Assembly (NCBI GenBank): GCA_025998955.1 | Contig: AP024676.1 | Span: forward strand, 3,162,001 to 3,226,000 | Reading direction: 5' to 3' | Length of the DNA: 64,000 nucleotides | Origin: Candidatus Roseilinea sp. | GTDB lineage: Bacteria > Chloroflexota > Anaerolineae > J036 > Brachytrichaceae | Shown: in pieces, positions 24,193-33,744 of the stretch | Position numbering within the stretch: the stretch's first letter is position 1 | Layout: every line of letters begins with the position of its first letter | Notes under the pieces: generated by a model | Seen by the model: only the letters and a program-made list of their open reading frames with translations | Databases searched by the model: none | What the model was told of the DNA's origin: nothing | Made by a program: the position numbers and the translations under genes

Positions 24193-25155
24193 ATGCAAAC
24201 ACGAAAACTCGGCTACACCGATCTACACGTGAGCGTCGTCGGCCTCGGCGCGTGGGCGATGGGCGGCAGCGGATGGAAGTTCAGTTGGGGCGCACAGGAT
24301 GACGAGGATTCGATCAGGACCATCCACCGCGCGCTCGAGCTGGGCGTAAACTGGATTGACACCGCGGCAGTCTACGGCCTCGGCCACAGCGAGGAGGTCG
24401 TTGGCTGCGCTCTGAAAGAACTCGGTTCACGCAGGCGGCCCATCATCGCAACCAAATGCGGGCGCAGGTGGGACGAGACCGGCACGCCCTACGCCAACCT
24501 CCACCCCGATAGCATTCGGGCCGAGATTGACGACAGCCTGCGACGGCTGGGCGTGGATGTGATTGACCTGTATCAGATGCACTGGCCGCAGCCCGAGGAG
24601 ATGATCGAGGATGCCTGGGGCGTGATGGCCGACGGCGTCAAGGCCGGCAAAATCCGCTACATCGGCGTGTGCAACTACAACGTCGCGCAGATGAAGCGCC
24701 TGCAGCCCATTCACCCGATTGCCTCGCTGCAGCCGCCGTATTCGATGCTCGTGCGCGGCGTCGAGGACGAGCTGCTCGGCTTCTGCGCAGCCAACGACAT
24801 CGGCGTGGTGTGCTACAGCCCGATGCAAAAGGGTATCCTCACCGACAAGTTCACCCGTGAGTGGGTCGAACGCCTGCCGAAGGATGATCATCGCGCGCAG
24901 TTCGACGAGCGGTTCAAAGAGCCGCAGTTGAGCAAAAACCTCGAACTGGTCGAGATGCTCAAGCCGATTGCGCACCGGAGCGGCCACACCGTGGCGCAGC
25001 TCGCCATCGCCTGGGTGTTGCGCCGGCCGGAGGTGACCAGCGCCATCGTCGGTGCGCGCAAGCCATCGCAGATCGAAGAGACGGTTGCCGCCGGCGATTG
25101 GAACCTGTCTCCGGAGGAGATCGCGCAAATCGAGCAACTCCTCGCCGGCCGGTAA
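24193..25155 (+). CDS. Aldo/keto reductase
   Basis: The 320-residue NAD(P)H-dependent TIM-barrel oxidoreductase carries the catalytic tetrad: Asp and Tyr in NWIDTAAVYGLGHSEE, Lys in IIATKCG and His in LYQMHWP. The C-terminal cofactor loop is VTSAIVGARKPSQIEE. It resembles the YajO/general-stress AKR groups; the physiological carbonyl substrate is unknown. It is a single gene and ends in a strong bidirectional hairpin shared with the convergent nuclease gene. Confidence 0.92.
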   Translation: MQTRKLGYTDLHVSVVGLGAWAMGGSGWKFSWGAQDDEDSIRTIHRALELGVNWIDTAAVYGLGHSEEVVGCALKELGSRRRPIIATKCGRRWDETGTPYANLHPDSIRAEIDDSLRRLGVDVIDLYQMHWPQPEEMIEDAWGVMADGVKAGKIRYIGVCNYNVAQMKRLQPIHPIASLQPPYSMLVRGVEDELLGFCAANDIGVVCYSPMQKGILTDKFTREWVERLPKDDHRAQFDERFKEPQLSKNLELVEMLKPIAHRSGHTVAQLAIAWVLRRPEVTSAIVGARKPSQIEETVAAGDWNLSPEEIAQIEQLLAGR

Positions 25156-25158
25156 AAC

Positions 25159-25189
25159 AAGGAGTCGGGCACATGTAGCCCGACTCCTT
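25159..25189. terminator. Bidirectional terminator hairpin
   Basis: AAGGAGTCGGGC and GCCCGACTCCTT form a perfect 12-bp stem with a 7-base loop. It is flanked by AAAAC on the left and lies between two convergent genes. Confidence 0.8.
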
Positions 25190-25223
25190 GGATTCGATTC
25201 AGACGCGCAGCGCGGCGCTCAAC

Positions 25224-28200
25224 CTACCGGCAACGCTTCGAGAACCATGTCGCTGTCTCGAACCACCCATCCAGTTGCCACGTCACGAACGGCGTGCGGA
25301 ACTCGACGGCAAAATAGCCTTGCCGGCCTGGCAGGAAGATCGTCGGCTGGTTGCGATTGTGCGGCGCCGGCAGGAAGCGGTTGCGCGGACCGATCGGGAT
25401 CACCACCGGATAAGCGTTGTTGTTGCGATAGGTGAAGTAGGCGGTGAAGTGCCTGTCGCCGTGCTTGACCACACACGCCAAGATCGGGCGCACCGGCCTG
25501 ACCTGCGGCGGCAGTGGCTGCACGATCACCGTCACGTTGCCGACGGCGACGCCGCCCTGTCCATCGCTCACGGTGTAGGTGAAGCTGTCGCTGCCGACGA
25601 ACGCGCCCGGAGGCGTGTAGCGCAGCTTGGCGCCGTCGAAGACGATCGCGCCGCCGTTCGCGCTCGCCGCGCTTACGCCGGTAACCGTCAACGGATCGCC
25701 GTCCGGATCGGTATCGTTCGCCGTCAGCGCCGCAGTGGTCACCTCCACCGGCAGGTATTGATACGTGATGAGCGTGTCGTTGCCGGCGACCGGCGGCTGG
25801 TTTACCTCGATGCCGACCAGCGTGATCACGCCGCTCACCACGGGTGAGTTGCCATCCGTCGCCGTGACGAGCGCGGTCACCGTCTGGCTGCGGTTGGCCG
25901 CCGGCGTGAACTGGATGCCGGCCAAGAGCGCGTTCACATCGGCGACCGGCCCGGCCGCGCGATACAAACCAGTCTGCGGGTCGAAGGTCGAGGTCGCGCC
26001 GCCCACCGCGCCGGTCGAGAACGCCCCGATGGTCGGATCGCTCAACTGGATGGTGACCTCGATCGTGTCGCCGGCATCCGGGTCAATCACCGCTAGGTCG
26101 TTCAGCGCGAGCGGCGTGTTCTCGGTGTAGCGCTGGGTGAAGATGGCATCGCCTTCCGGTACGCGCGCGACCGTCAGCGTGCCGCTCACCTCGTTGGCCG
26201 CGAAGATGTAGAGCGCGCCGTTCTTCACCACAAGCTTGACGCCTTCGGGCGCGACGCCGGTTGCGATGAACTGATAGGCGCGCGGCGCAGCGGGGGTGGT
26301 CACGTCCACCAGCGCGACGCCGTTGGCGCGCTCCAGGCCCACGGCCACGATCGCGCGGCCGTTGAAGACAATGGCGTCCAGCACTTCCGGCTCGCTGCCG
26401 CCGCGGTTGCTGCGGTTGTCGGGGTAGACGCCGCGCGCCGCCGCGAGGTCGTCGAGCTGGCCGGCCGTGTCGCCGATCAACGCGCCGGTGTTTGCGTCGA
26501 ACACGCTCACCGTGCGACCGCCGCGTACGCCGGCGCTGCCCGCGCTCGGGCGCGTGTCGCCCTCGTCGGCGGTGACAAAGTAGCGCACGCCGCCGAGCTC
26601 GATGATCGCGACGCCGTCCGGCTCGCGGAAGGCGGTCAGGACTTCCACCGGGTTGTAGCCGCCGCCGTTGGTTAGGTCGGCCAAGTGCGACGTCTGGCCA
26701 AGCCCGAAGAACGCTAGCGAGTTATCGGCCAAGTTGAGCCGCACCACGCCGTTGTTCTCCTGCAGCGTGATGAAGGCGAACTGCGAATCGGCGGAGAACG
26801 CCACGCTCTCCGGCTCCAGGGTCGCCGGCGTGTTGTCCACTGGCAGCCGGCCGATATCGTCGAAGCGCCCAACGCTGAAGCCCGGCGCGCCGGCCTGCGA
26901 TGGCAGGGCGATCTGCGTCACGTTCAGCGGCGTCGGCGCGCCCGGGTCGAAGCCGCTCAACGCGATCACGCTGAGCGAACCCGGCCCGCCGTTGTCGTTC
27001 GTGGCCGGCGCTTCGGCCTCATTGGCGACCACGGCGAAGTTGCCGTCGGGCGAGATGGCGACCGCATCGGGCTGGATGCCCACGTCGGCTTGAGCGATCA
27101 ACGCGCCGTCGCTCAGCCGGAAGGCCAGCACCTTGCCGTTGGCCGGCGCCGCAGCCGGCTTGGCCGTGCCGGCCACGGCCAGGAAGTAGTCCTTCGTCGG
27201 ATGAATCGCCACCGAGTTCAGGCCGGCCAACTCAGGCACCTTGACGCGCTGGATCAGCTTGACGTCGAGCGGATCGCTCACGTCGAGGATGTCCACGCTG
27301 CCGTCGCCGGCGTTACTCAGCACGGCGCGATCGCCGGCAACGGAGACGATCTCGGCGCCGTTGTCGGCCAGGCCGGTGTCATACGTCTCCAGCGCGGTGA
27401 TGGCCGGCGGCGTGTTCAGGTTCAGGCCGACGATGAGCGGGTCGTGATCGGACGCGCGATAGGCATCCGGCGCATACAGGCTGACCTGCTGGCCAGGCGA
27501 CTTGAAGTTCAGGTTGTAGTCGAGCACGTTCGGCTCGTCAGCGTTGATGTGCCACTCGGTCGCGCCTGTGGCGCGCGCGGCCAGCGCCGGCGAAGCCATA
27601 GCGTAATCGAGGTAACCCGATTGGCCGTTGAAGACGAACGAGTAGGCATTCGGGCCGACGCGCTGCTCGATCAGGTTGATGTAGCCGGCGTTCTTCAGCG
27701 CCGTGATCGGGTCTTCCTGAGCATATGAGTTCAGGTCGCCCATGATCAGCACATAGGGCGTGTTCACGCCGGTCGGGTGCGTCGCCAGCCACGCAGCCAG
27801 CTCCTGGGCGGCGGCCTTGCGCGTGAGGTTGCAGTTGCCCTGGCCGTCGCCGGTGTCGGGATCTGGGCCGATTGGGCTGATGTTGTCCGCGCACGGGCTG
27901 CCCTTCGACTTGAGATGATTGGAGACGACGGTGAAGCGCTCGCCGGTGAGGAGCTGCTCGAACGTCTGCGCCAGTGGCGGGCGGTTGCGCTGCGTGACGC
28001 CGCTGGTGGTGTTGAACAGGCCGAACGCGCCGGTGTTCAGCACGGCGGTGTTGCCCACCGGCTTCACCTTGGCCGGCTTGTAGATGATGCCGACTTTGAT
28101 CGCGTCCACGCCCAGCGCGTTCACCTGGCCCGCGCCGGCGTCGGCGTCAATGAAGGCATACGTGCCGGGCGCGGTGGCGGCGTTCAGGCGGTTGACCAGA

Positions 28201-30272
28201 TCGGCAATCGCGCTGGTTGGGCCGTAGCCGTCGTTCTCCACCTCGGCCAGCGCGATCACGTCTGCCCCGGTGCCGATCAGCATGGCCACCGTCTTGGCGA
28301 CTTGCCGGTTGAATTCGGTCGCGCTCTCCGCGCCGCGGCAATCTGCCGGTGCGCCGCCCACGCCGAGCGTGCAGGCGCCTGCGCCGAAGGTGTTGAAGTA
28401 ATTGAGCAGGTTCGAGGCGGCCACCTTGAGCGTGCCACCCACGTCGGCCGGTCGGGCCGGGCGCGGGTTGGTCGAGACGAAGGTGGGCTGCACGGTGGGG
28501 CGGACGCGATAGGCGTTGCCGCTGGCGGCGTTGCCCGCCCACGTGAACGTCATCATGCCGACGATGCCGGTCGCCGTATCGCCGATGCGCAGTGTGTTGT
28601 TAGCGGCCAGCGGCGACGAACCGCCGCCGAAGATGATCGGGTCGGGGTTCTGGTTGTTCAGGCTGTCGTCAACGATGATGCGATTGAGGTCGTTGGCGGC
28701 CTGGATGGCCAGCGCCGGCGCACCGGGTGCGGCCAGTTGCGTGGGCTGGAGCAAGCGCCCGCCGGACGACATCGTGATCTGCCCAAAGCGGCCGAGCTGG
28801 AAGTGTTCGGTGACGTAGAGCGTTTGCGGCAGGCGCACCAGCATGCCCTCGAAGCGTTCGAGGTAGTCAGCGCTGGGGAAGGGCAGCAGCACATCAACCG
28901 GCGTCACCGTCGCGGTCGCGCCACATTGCTCGATCGCGGTGACGTTGCCGATTTGCGTCTGGCCCTGGAACTCCTGGGCCTGGCCGGTGACGCGCACGAC
29001 CTGGCCGACGCTCACGCTGTCGTTGTTGCCGTTGAAGACGAACACACCGTCAGACGTGGCTGGATCGCCGTCGCCGATGGGATCCTGGATGTAGAAGCCG
29101 CGCAGGTTGGGTGCCGGGCCTTCGTAATCGCCGACCACGACGCCCTGCACGGTCACGGTCTGGCCGACCAGCGGGCTGGTCTCACCGTTGCCCTGTACCT
29201 GGTAGATCGGCGTGAAGGGCAGCGAGCAAACGGGCGGGGCTGCGCCGGCGACCGTGAAGTTGAAGGCGAAGTCGGTTGCCATCGCATCCGGCGGATCGTC
29301 GGTGTCCACGTCGGTGATCTGCGCCGCGATCACGGTCACGGTGCACGTCTCGCTGGCCGCAAAGTCGGCGACCGGGTCGAGCGTGAAGGTCACCGGGCCG
29401 CCGCTCAGCGCGAACGCGACCGCGCCGGAGGTCGAGCAAGTGACCGAGAACGACGCCGGGCCGGCGTTGACCGGTTCGCTGAAGGTGATGTCGAGGTTGG
29501 CGTTTGCTGCGACATCGGTCGCGCCGTTCGCGGGCGTCGTGCTCGCGACGCTCGGCGCATCGTCGCCGGGCGGCGGGCCGCTTGCGACGCCGGTGATGGT
29601 GACGTTGTCGAAGCGCAGCGTGCCGGTGCCGGCATATGTTGAGGTGGAGCGCGAAGCGAGATATTGACCGGCAGTCGGGTCGAAGGCCGAGACGACGCGA
29701 AAGACGGCGTTCGGATTGTTGTTCAGCGCCGCGACTGCGCTCAGGTCTACGGCCCGGGAATACCACGTGTCGCCGGTGCCGGTGGGCTGCGGCGTGAAGG
29801 AGAACGTCTCCGCCGTCGTGAAGGTTGCGCCGCCATCGCTCGAGTACTGCACGAGGATGGTGTTGGCCGCCGTGTTGCTGTGGCGGATGTTGAACGAGAA
29901 GCCGATGTTGCTGAAGCCGGCCGTGCTCACGGCGAACTGGACGCCGGCCGTGCCGCTGCCCTGGCCTTGGGGCGGATAGGTGGTGGTGTTCCAGCCGGAG
30001 TCGGGCGGGCGCGGGCCGACGAACCCCGTGGCGAACGTAGCGGTCGTCCCGCCGACGAGCGCGGCTACGCCGGTGCCCACAGCCGGGGTGGTTACGTCGT
30101 TGTCGAACGTCCACTGGGCGATGGTCGTCACCTGTGCGCGGACGGCAGTTGCAGGCGCGAGTGCGATCTGCGCAATGGCGAGTGCGCTCGCCAGGGCGAT
30201 GCGCCAGCCACCGGCGCATAGGCCGGTCGAGCTGAGTTTTGTCGCGGGGCGTTGTTGGCAATTCATGGACAC
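25224..30272 (-). CDS. Large secreted multidomain nuclease/phosphodiesterase (ExeM/NucH-like)
   Basis: The 1,682-residue product has a signal peptide (~1-47). N-terminal beta-sandwich repeats come next, including a Big_5-type module (STTPANGATDVAANANLDITFSEPV). An OB-like nuclease-associated module follows (PLVGQTVTVQGVVVGDYEG). The endonuclease/exonuclease/phosphatase domain at ~600-920 shows ALAEVEN, VVSNHLKSK, IMGDLNSYA and YRASDHDPLIVGL. After it lies a beta-propeller-like choice-of-anchor I region (~930-1390), then cadherin-like/Ig repeats (AGNDTLITYQYLPVEV; YTVSDGQGG). Such enzymes degrade extracellular DNA to obtain phosphate or nucleosides, or remodel biofilm. Start GTG 30272 is spaced well from AGAGGTGA; ATG 30266 is possible. 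No sorting signal is recognised. Confidence 0.88.
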   Translation of the reverse strand: MSMNCQQRPATKLSSTGLCAGGWRIALASALAIAQIALAPATAVRAQVTTIAQWTFDNDVTTPAVGTGVAALVGGTTATFATGFVGPRPPDSGWNTTTYPPQGQGSGTAGVQFAVSTAGFSNIGFSFNIRHSNTAANTILVQYSSDGGATFTTAETFSFTPQPTGTGDTWYSRAVDLSAVAALNNNPNAVFRVVSAFDPTAGQYLASRSTSTYAGTGTLRFDNVTITGVASGPPPGDDAPSVASTTPANGATDVAANANLDITFSEPVNAGPASFSVTCSTSGAVAFALSGGPVTFTLDPVADFAASETCTVTVIAAQITDVDTDDPPDAMATDFAFNFTVAGAAPPVCSLPFTPIYQVQGNGETSPLVGQTVTVQGVVVGDYEGPAPNLRGFYIQDPIGDGDPATSDGVFVFNGNNDSVSVGQVVRVTGQAQEFQGQTQIGNVTAIEQCGATATVTPVDVLLPFPSADYLERFEGMLVRLPQTLYVTEHFQLGRFGQITMSSGGRLLQPTQLAAPGAPALAIQAANDLNRIIVDDSLNNQNPDPIIFGGGSSPLAANNTLRIGDTATGIVGMMTFTWAGNAASGNAYRVRPTVQPTFVSTNPRPARPADVGGTLKVAASNLLNYFNTFGAGACTLGVGGAPADCRGAESATEFNRQVAKTVAMLIGTGADVIALAEVENDGYGPTSAIADLVNRLNAATAPGTYAFIDADAGAGQVNALGVDAIKVGIIYKPAKVKPVGNTAVLNTGAFGLFNTTSGVTQRNRPPLAQTFEQLLTGERFTVVSNHLKSKGSPCADNISPIGPDPDTGDGQGNCNLTRKAAAQELAAWLATHPTGVNTPYVLIMGDLNSYAQEDPITALKNAGYINLIEQRVGPNAYSFVFNGQSGYLDYAMASPALAARATGATEWHINADEPNVLDYNLNFKSPGQQVSLYAPDAYRASDHDPLIVGLNLNTPPAITALETYDTGLADNGAEIVSVAGDRAVLSNAGDGSVDILDVSDPLDVKLIQRVKVPELAGLNSVAIHPTKDYFLAVAGTAKPAAAPANGKVLAFRLSDGALIAQADVGIQPDAVAISPDGNFAVVANEAEAPATNDNGGPGSLSVIALSGFDPGAPTPLNVTQIALPSQAGAPGFSVGRFDDIGRLPVDNTPATLEPESVAFSADSQFAFITLQENNGVVRLNLADNSLAFFGLGQTSHLADLTNGGGYNPVEVLTAFREPDGVAIIELGGVRYFVTADEGDTRPSAGSAGVRGGRTVSVFDANTGALIGDTAGQLDDLAAARGVYPDNRSNRGGSEPEVLDAIVFNGRAIVAVGLERANGVALVDVTTPAAPRAYQFIATGVAPEGVKLVVKNGALYIFAANEVSGTLTVARVPEGDAIFTQRYTENTPLALNDLAVIDPDAGDTIEVTIQLSDPTIGAFSTGAVGGATSTFDPQTGLYRAAGPVADVNALLAGIQFTPAANRSQTVTALVTATDGNSPVVSGVITLVGIEVNQPPVAGNDTLITYQYLPVEVTTAALTANDTDPDGDPLTVTGVSAASANGGAIVFDGAKLRYTPPGAFVGSDSFTYTVSDGQGGVAVGNVTVIVQPLPPQVRPVRPILACVVKHGDRHFTAYFTYRNNNAYPVVIPIGPRNRFLPAPHNRNQPTIFLPGRQGYFAVEFRTPFVTWQLDGWFETATWFSKRCR

Positions 30273-30474
30273 AGGGTCACCTCTGGATTCGAGTGAAAGA
30301 GTGCGCTTAAGCCGAGGACAGAGCGTAAGCGCATCGCTTTAAGTCCGGGTTATCCAGAAGGCCTCGGAAGCGACGAATTTGGGCGCTTCGGTTCGAGGAA
30401 GAAGGTGGGCGCGCAAAGTGGTTGCCAACTTTGTCGCGACGGTCGCGATAACACAATCAGCTTGCAGAGAGGCG

Positions 30475-30480
30475 GATAAT
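30475..30480 (+). promoter_or_regulatory. -10 hexamer GATAAT before the small membrane gene
   Basis: GATAAT ends 6 bp before ATG 30487, so transcription should begin at the start codon. A clear -35 element is not visible. Confidence 0.4.
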
Positions 30481-30486
30481 CACGCC

Positions 30487-30819
30487 ATGAACGCGATCCT
30501 CGATCTGGCCTGGTGGGGACTGGTCTACGTGCTGTTGCCGGTAGCGCTGGGGTCACTTGCCGCCTTGCCGTTCTGGCTGAAGCGGCGCGTGCTGCTGGGC
30601 AACGCGATCGGCTCGACGGTCATTGCCGTCGTGATGATTGCCTACATCATCCAGCTCTTCACCAACCTGCTCTCTACGGGCTTTCTCTCGCAGGCAAACT
30701 TGCTGCCGGTCGGGGCGCTCGTCCTCGTCGGCTGGGTGGACGTGTTGATTCTGTTCTTCCTCAGCGGCGCGGTGGAGAACCGCGTCAAGCGCCGGATCAT
30801 CAATCCAGATGATTTTTGA
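30487..30819 (+). CDS. Small membrane protein, hypothetical
   Basis: The 110-residue protein has three hydrophobic segments (~10-28, ~38-58, ~70-94) and a basic C-terminus (RVKRRIINPDDF). I do not recognise the family. There is no Shine-Dalgarno sequence, but GATAAT (30475-30480) lies 6 bp before the ATG, consistent with a leaderless transcript. It is convergent with pepF, with stops 2 bp apart. Confidence 0.65.
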   Translation: MNAILDLAWWGLVYVLLPVALGSLAALPFWLKRRVLLGNAIGSTVIAVVMIAYIIQLFTNLLSTGFLSQANLLPVGALVLVGWVDVLILFFLSGAVENRVKRRIINPDDF

Positions 30820-30820
30820 C

Positions 30821-32647
30821 CTACAAGCTCACGTAGCGTTCGATTCGCTCGCCGATCACGTCGAGGCTGCGCTTCCAGAAGGCGCGATCGCGGATGTCAA
30901 TGCCGAAGCGCGCCGCGAGGTTGGCGGCGGTGTCCTCGCCGGTGCTCGCCAGCAACGCCTCGTACTCCGGCACAAACGCCGCCCCGCGCTGCTTGTAGAT
31001 GGCGTATAGCCCCAGCCCGAACAGCAGGCCGAAGGCGTAGGGGAAGTTGTAGAACGACAGGCCGGCGAAGTAGTAGTGCGGCTTCCACGTCCACATGAAC
31101 TTGTGCAGATAGCGCTCGTCCAGCCCGTCGCCGTAAGTCTCTTTCTGGTAGCGCAGCATCAGCTCGCACAACTCGTCGGCGGATAGCTCGGCCTTCGCGC
31201 GTCGCCGGAACACTTCCAGCTCGAACAGGTAGCGCGAGGTGATGTCCACGATCACCTGCGTCTTGCCGATCAGGTCGGTTTCGAGAATGGCCAGTTCTTC
31301 ATCGGCGCTCTGCGCTTCGGCCAGCGCGGCATCGGTGACGATGTTCTCGCACAAGATCGAGGCAGTCTCGGCCAGCGTCATCGGCGTGATGGACTGCAGC
31401 TCGGTCTTGCCGGCAGCATAGATGCATTCGTTGTGGAAGGCGTGGCCCAGTTCGTGCGCGATGGTGGAAACCTGGTCGAGCGAGCCGTCGTAGTTGCACA
31501 GGATGCGCGATTCCTTGACCAGCGGCACGCCCATGCAGAACGCACCGGCACGCTTGCCCGGCCGCTGTTCGGCGTCAATCCAACAGGAATCGAACGCACG
31601 CTGCGCTAAACGCTCCAGCTGCGGGCTGAAGCCGGCGAAGTGCTCCAGGATGAACGCGCGCGCCTCGTCCCAGGTGTACATCCGCTCGTGCCGGCCCACC
31701 GGCGCCATCAAGTCCCACCATGGCAGCCCGCCTGCGTGGCCGAGCCGCTTGGCCTTCGCGCGCAGGTATCTGCGGAACATCGGGAAGGCATCCTGCATCG
31801 CGCCCATCATCGCGTCCAGCGTCTCGCGGTCAATCCGAGCATGATCGAGCGCGGCGTGCAGGGGGTCGCGCCGGCCCCGTCGCTTGTCCAACGTATGCGT
31901 AGCGCCCTTCACGCCGTTCATCGCCGCAGCCAGCGGCTCCTTCACCGTCTCCCAGGCGGCGATCTCCGCCTCGTAGGCCCGCCGGCGCACGTCAGGGTCA
32001 GGATCATGCTGCATCAGGTTGATCAGCGCCGGCATGGGCAGCTTCTCCACCTTGCCGTCCCGCGCGAAGTCCACCGTCAACTGCGACGTGATCGTGCCCT
32101 GCAGCTTGCTCCAGGCGTTCGCGCCGCTCAGGCTCAACTCGGCAGCCAGCGACTCCTCGGCCTCGCTCATCAGGTAGCGGCTCTGCTCGGCCGTCTCGCG
32201 CAGGTAAAAAGCGTGCGCCTGCGCCGGCCCGGGTTGCGCCGTGATGCGCGGCAGCGCATCGGCGATGGTGCCGACCCAGCCGCTGAGGCGCACATCTATC
32301 TGATGTAGCCGCACGCCCATCGGCTCGATCTCGCTCAACATGCGCCGTGCCGTCTGGTTGAACGAATCGGTGGTTACGAACGCGCGGATATAGCTGCCAA
32401 TGGTGTGATACAAAGCGACGAGGTCGTTCATGCGTTCGAGATAGCCGTCGAGCGCAGCGCGGATGGCGTCATCGTCGGCGCGCGGCGCGTCCTTCGCGAT
32501 GCCCTGCGCATCGAGATAGCCTTCCAGTTCGCCGAGCATGTCGTCGCAGCGTGCGATCGCAGCTTTCAGCTCGTCCGATTCGAGTGCGGGAAAGACGTTC
32601 GAGAGATCCCAGTGCGGGAGCGGGCCGAGGTCATGTGCGGCTGCCAT
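30821..32647 (-). CDS. pepF: M3-family oligoendopeptidase F
   Basis: The ~608-residue zinc metallopeptidase of the M3B family hydrolyses cytosolic oligopeptides. The zinc site HELGHAFHN lies at ~398-406, with the third ligand Glu downstream in the LAETASIL block. The N-terminal LPHWDLSNVFP and C-terminal YFAGLSFYNFPYAFGLLFG blocks are typical of PepF. Length is normal. The start at 32647 (MAAAHDLGPLPHWDLS) is closest to family starts; ATGs at 32653 and 32668 are alternatives. It is divergent from the Nudix gene 40 bp away. Confidence 0.92.
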   Translation of the reverse strand: MAAAHDLGPLPHWDLSNVFPALESDELKAAIARCDDMLGELEGYLDAQGIAKDAPRADDDAIRAALDGYLERMNDLVALYHTIGSYIRAFVTTDSFNQTARRMLSEIEPMGVRLHQIDVRLSGWVGTIADALPRITAQPGPAQAHAFYLRETAEQSRYLMSEAEESLAAELSLSGANAWSKLQGTITSQLTVDFARDGKVEKLPMPALINLMQHDPDPDVRRRAYEAEIAAWETVKEPLAAAMNGVKGATHTLDKRRGRRDPLHAALDHARIDRETLDAMMGAMQDAFPMFRRYLRAKAKRLGHAGGLPWWDLMAPVGRHERMYTWDEARAFILEHFAGFSPQLERLAQRAFDSCWIDAEQRPGKRAGAFCMGVPLVKESRILCNYDGSLDQVSTIAHELGHAFHNECIYAAGKTELQSITPMTLAETASILCENIVTDAALAEAQSADEELAILETDLIGKTQVIVDITSRYLFELEVFRRRAKAELSADELCELMLRYQKETYGDGLDERYLHKFMWTWKPHYYFAGLSFYNFPYAFGLLFGLGLYAIYKQRGAAFVPEYEALLASTGEDTAANLAARFGIDIRDRAFWKRSLDVIGERIERYVSL

Positions 32648-32673
32648 ACGCATAAATATACACGGCAACGACG

Positions 32674-32679
32674 GATAAT
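32674..32679 (+). promoter_or_regulatory. -10 hexamer GATAAT before the Nudix gene
   Basis: GATAAT ends 9 bp before ATG 32689, and no ribosome-binding site intervenes. This suggests a leaderless or nearly leaderless mRNA. Confidence 0.4.
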
Positions 32680-32688
32680 GGCCCGTCC

Positions 32689-33333
32689 ATGACTCGACTC
32701 ACGCTCGACCTGGTGCGCCGCGCGATGCAGCAGCCGCTGCCCGGGTGGGCGGCGCAGTTGCGCATGGCGCCGCCGGGTCGCGCAGAGGTCGCTGCGCCTG
32801 ACGTCGCACCGCGCGAGGCCGGCGTATTGCTGCTGCTATACCCGCGCCACGATACGCTGCACTTCGTGCTCACGCGGCGCACCGACCGGCTGGGACATCA
32901 CAGTGGGCAGATCTCGCTGCCGGGTGGCCGGCACGAACCCTACGACGCCGACTTCGCCGCGACGGCGCTGCGCGAGGCGCGCGAGGAGCTGGGGATCGCG
33001 CTCGATGCGGTCGAGCCGCTCGGCGCGCTCACGGCGTTATATGTGCCGCCGAGCAACTTCGTGATTCACCCGTCGGTAGCCTATGCGCCGGCGCGGCCGG
33101 ACTTTCGCCCGAACGCGGATGAGGTGGCCGAGTTGATCGAGGTGCCGCTGCAGGATTTACTCGACCCGTCGCGTCGCGGCGCAGAGCCACGCCCGCTGGT
33201 CAGCTTGGGCGGAGCGTTGAAGATGACGCCGCATTACCGGTTCGGCGAGCACAAAGTATGGGGCGCGACGGCGATGGTGCTGAGCGAGTTCGAGGCGTTG
33301 CTGCGCGGTGTCGCGCCAGGCGAGTCCGGCTGA
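32689..33333 (+). CDS. Nudix hydrolase, CoA pyrophosphatase-like
   Basis: The 214-residue protein has the Nudix box GGRHEPYDADFAATALREAREELGI (GX5EX7REUXEEXGU). It is preceded by RRTDRLGHHSGQISLPGG, which matches the UPF0035/NUDT7-8 signature (LxxHxGQxxFPGG) of CoA diphosphatases. These enzymes cleave CoA or related nucleoside diphosphates to 3',5'-ADP and phosphopantetheine. Its stop is 9 bp from the stop of the convergent clpS gene. Substrate is inferred from the upstream motif. Confidence 0.88.
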   Translation: MTRLTLDLVRRAMQQPLPGWAAQLRMAPPGRAEVAAPDVAPREAGVLLLLYPRHDTLHFVLTRRTDRLGHHSGQISLPGGRHEPYDADFAATALREAREELGIALDAVEPLGALTALYVPPSNFVIHPSVAYAPARPDFRPNADEVAELIEVPLQDLLDPSRRGAEPRPLVSLGGALKMTPHYRFGEHKVWGATAMVLSEFEALLRGVAPGESG

Positions 33334-33342
33334 AGACGCCAC

Positions 33343-33672
33343 CTACTCGTCCGGCTCGCAGGTGAGCATGAGCGGGAAGCCTTCCAGCCGCGCGGCGAAG
33401 ATGGCCTGGCCGACCAGCCGCTCGGCCTCGCTGCGCGGACGCACGCACACCAGCGCGATGCCGTGAATGTGCGTGATCCAGGCGATGTGCTCGGCGATCT
33501 CGCGCGATAGCTTGAAGATCGTCTGCAACATGCGCTCGACGAACTCGAACGTCGTGACGTCGTCGTTGTGGATCAGCACGCGCCACGGCGGCTCGACCCA
33601 CACCATCTCGTCCGTGATGACGTCGGTCTCGATTTCACGCTCACGATCGGGCAGTCGAATCGGGTCGTCCAT
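33343..33672 (-). CDS. clpS: ClpS adaptor protein
   Basis: The 109-residue adaptor delivers N-degron substrates to the ClpA/ClpC-ClpP protease. The core [20 protein letters not shown] contains the ClpS N-D-D-x-x-T/x-E-F signature that binds N-terminal residues. [17 protein letters not shown] and [11 protein letters not shown] complete the fold. TATAAT (complement of 33683-33688) lies 10 bp before the ATG with no Shine-Dalgarno site. No clpA or clpC gene is in the window. Confidence 0.92.
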   Translation of the reverse strand: MDDPIRLPDREREIETDVITDEMVWVEPPWRVLIHNDDVTTFEFVERMLQTIFKLSREIAEHIAWITHIHGIALVCVRPRSEAERLVGQAIFAARLEGFPLMLTCEPDE

Positions 33673-33682
33673 GGCGAAGAAA

Positions 33683-33688
33683 ATTATA
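33683..33688 (-). promoter_or_regulatory. -10 hexamer TATAAT before clpS
   Basis: A perfect TATAAT on the minus strand ends 10 bp before the ATG at 33672, giving an mRNA with little or no leader. Confidence 0.5.
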
Positions 33689-33744
33689 AAGAAGCACCGT
33701 CACCGATCAGATCACTCGGTGCGGTCTGACCGGTAAACGCTCCT

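Noticed and set aside
27777-29642. 621-codon plus-strand frame opposite the secreted nuclease gene
   Set aside because: It has no recognisable motif and is GC-rich shadow sequence. The minus strand encodes clear EEP nuclease motifs.
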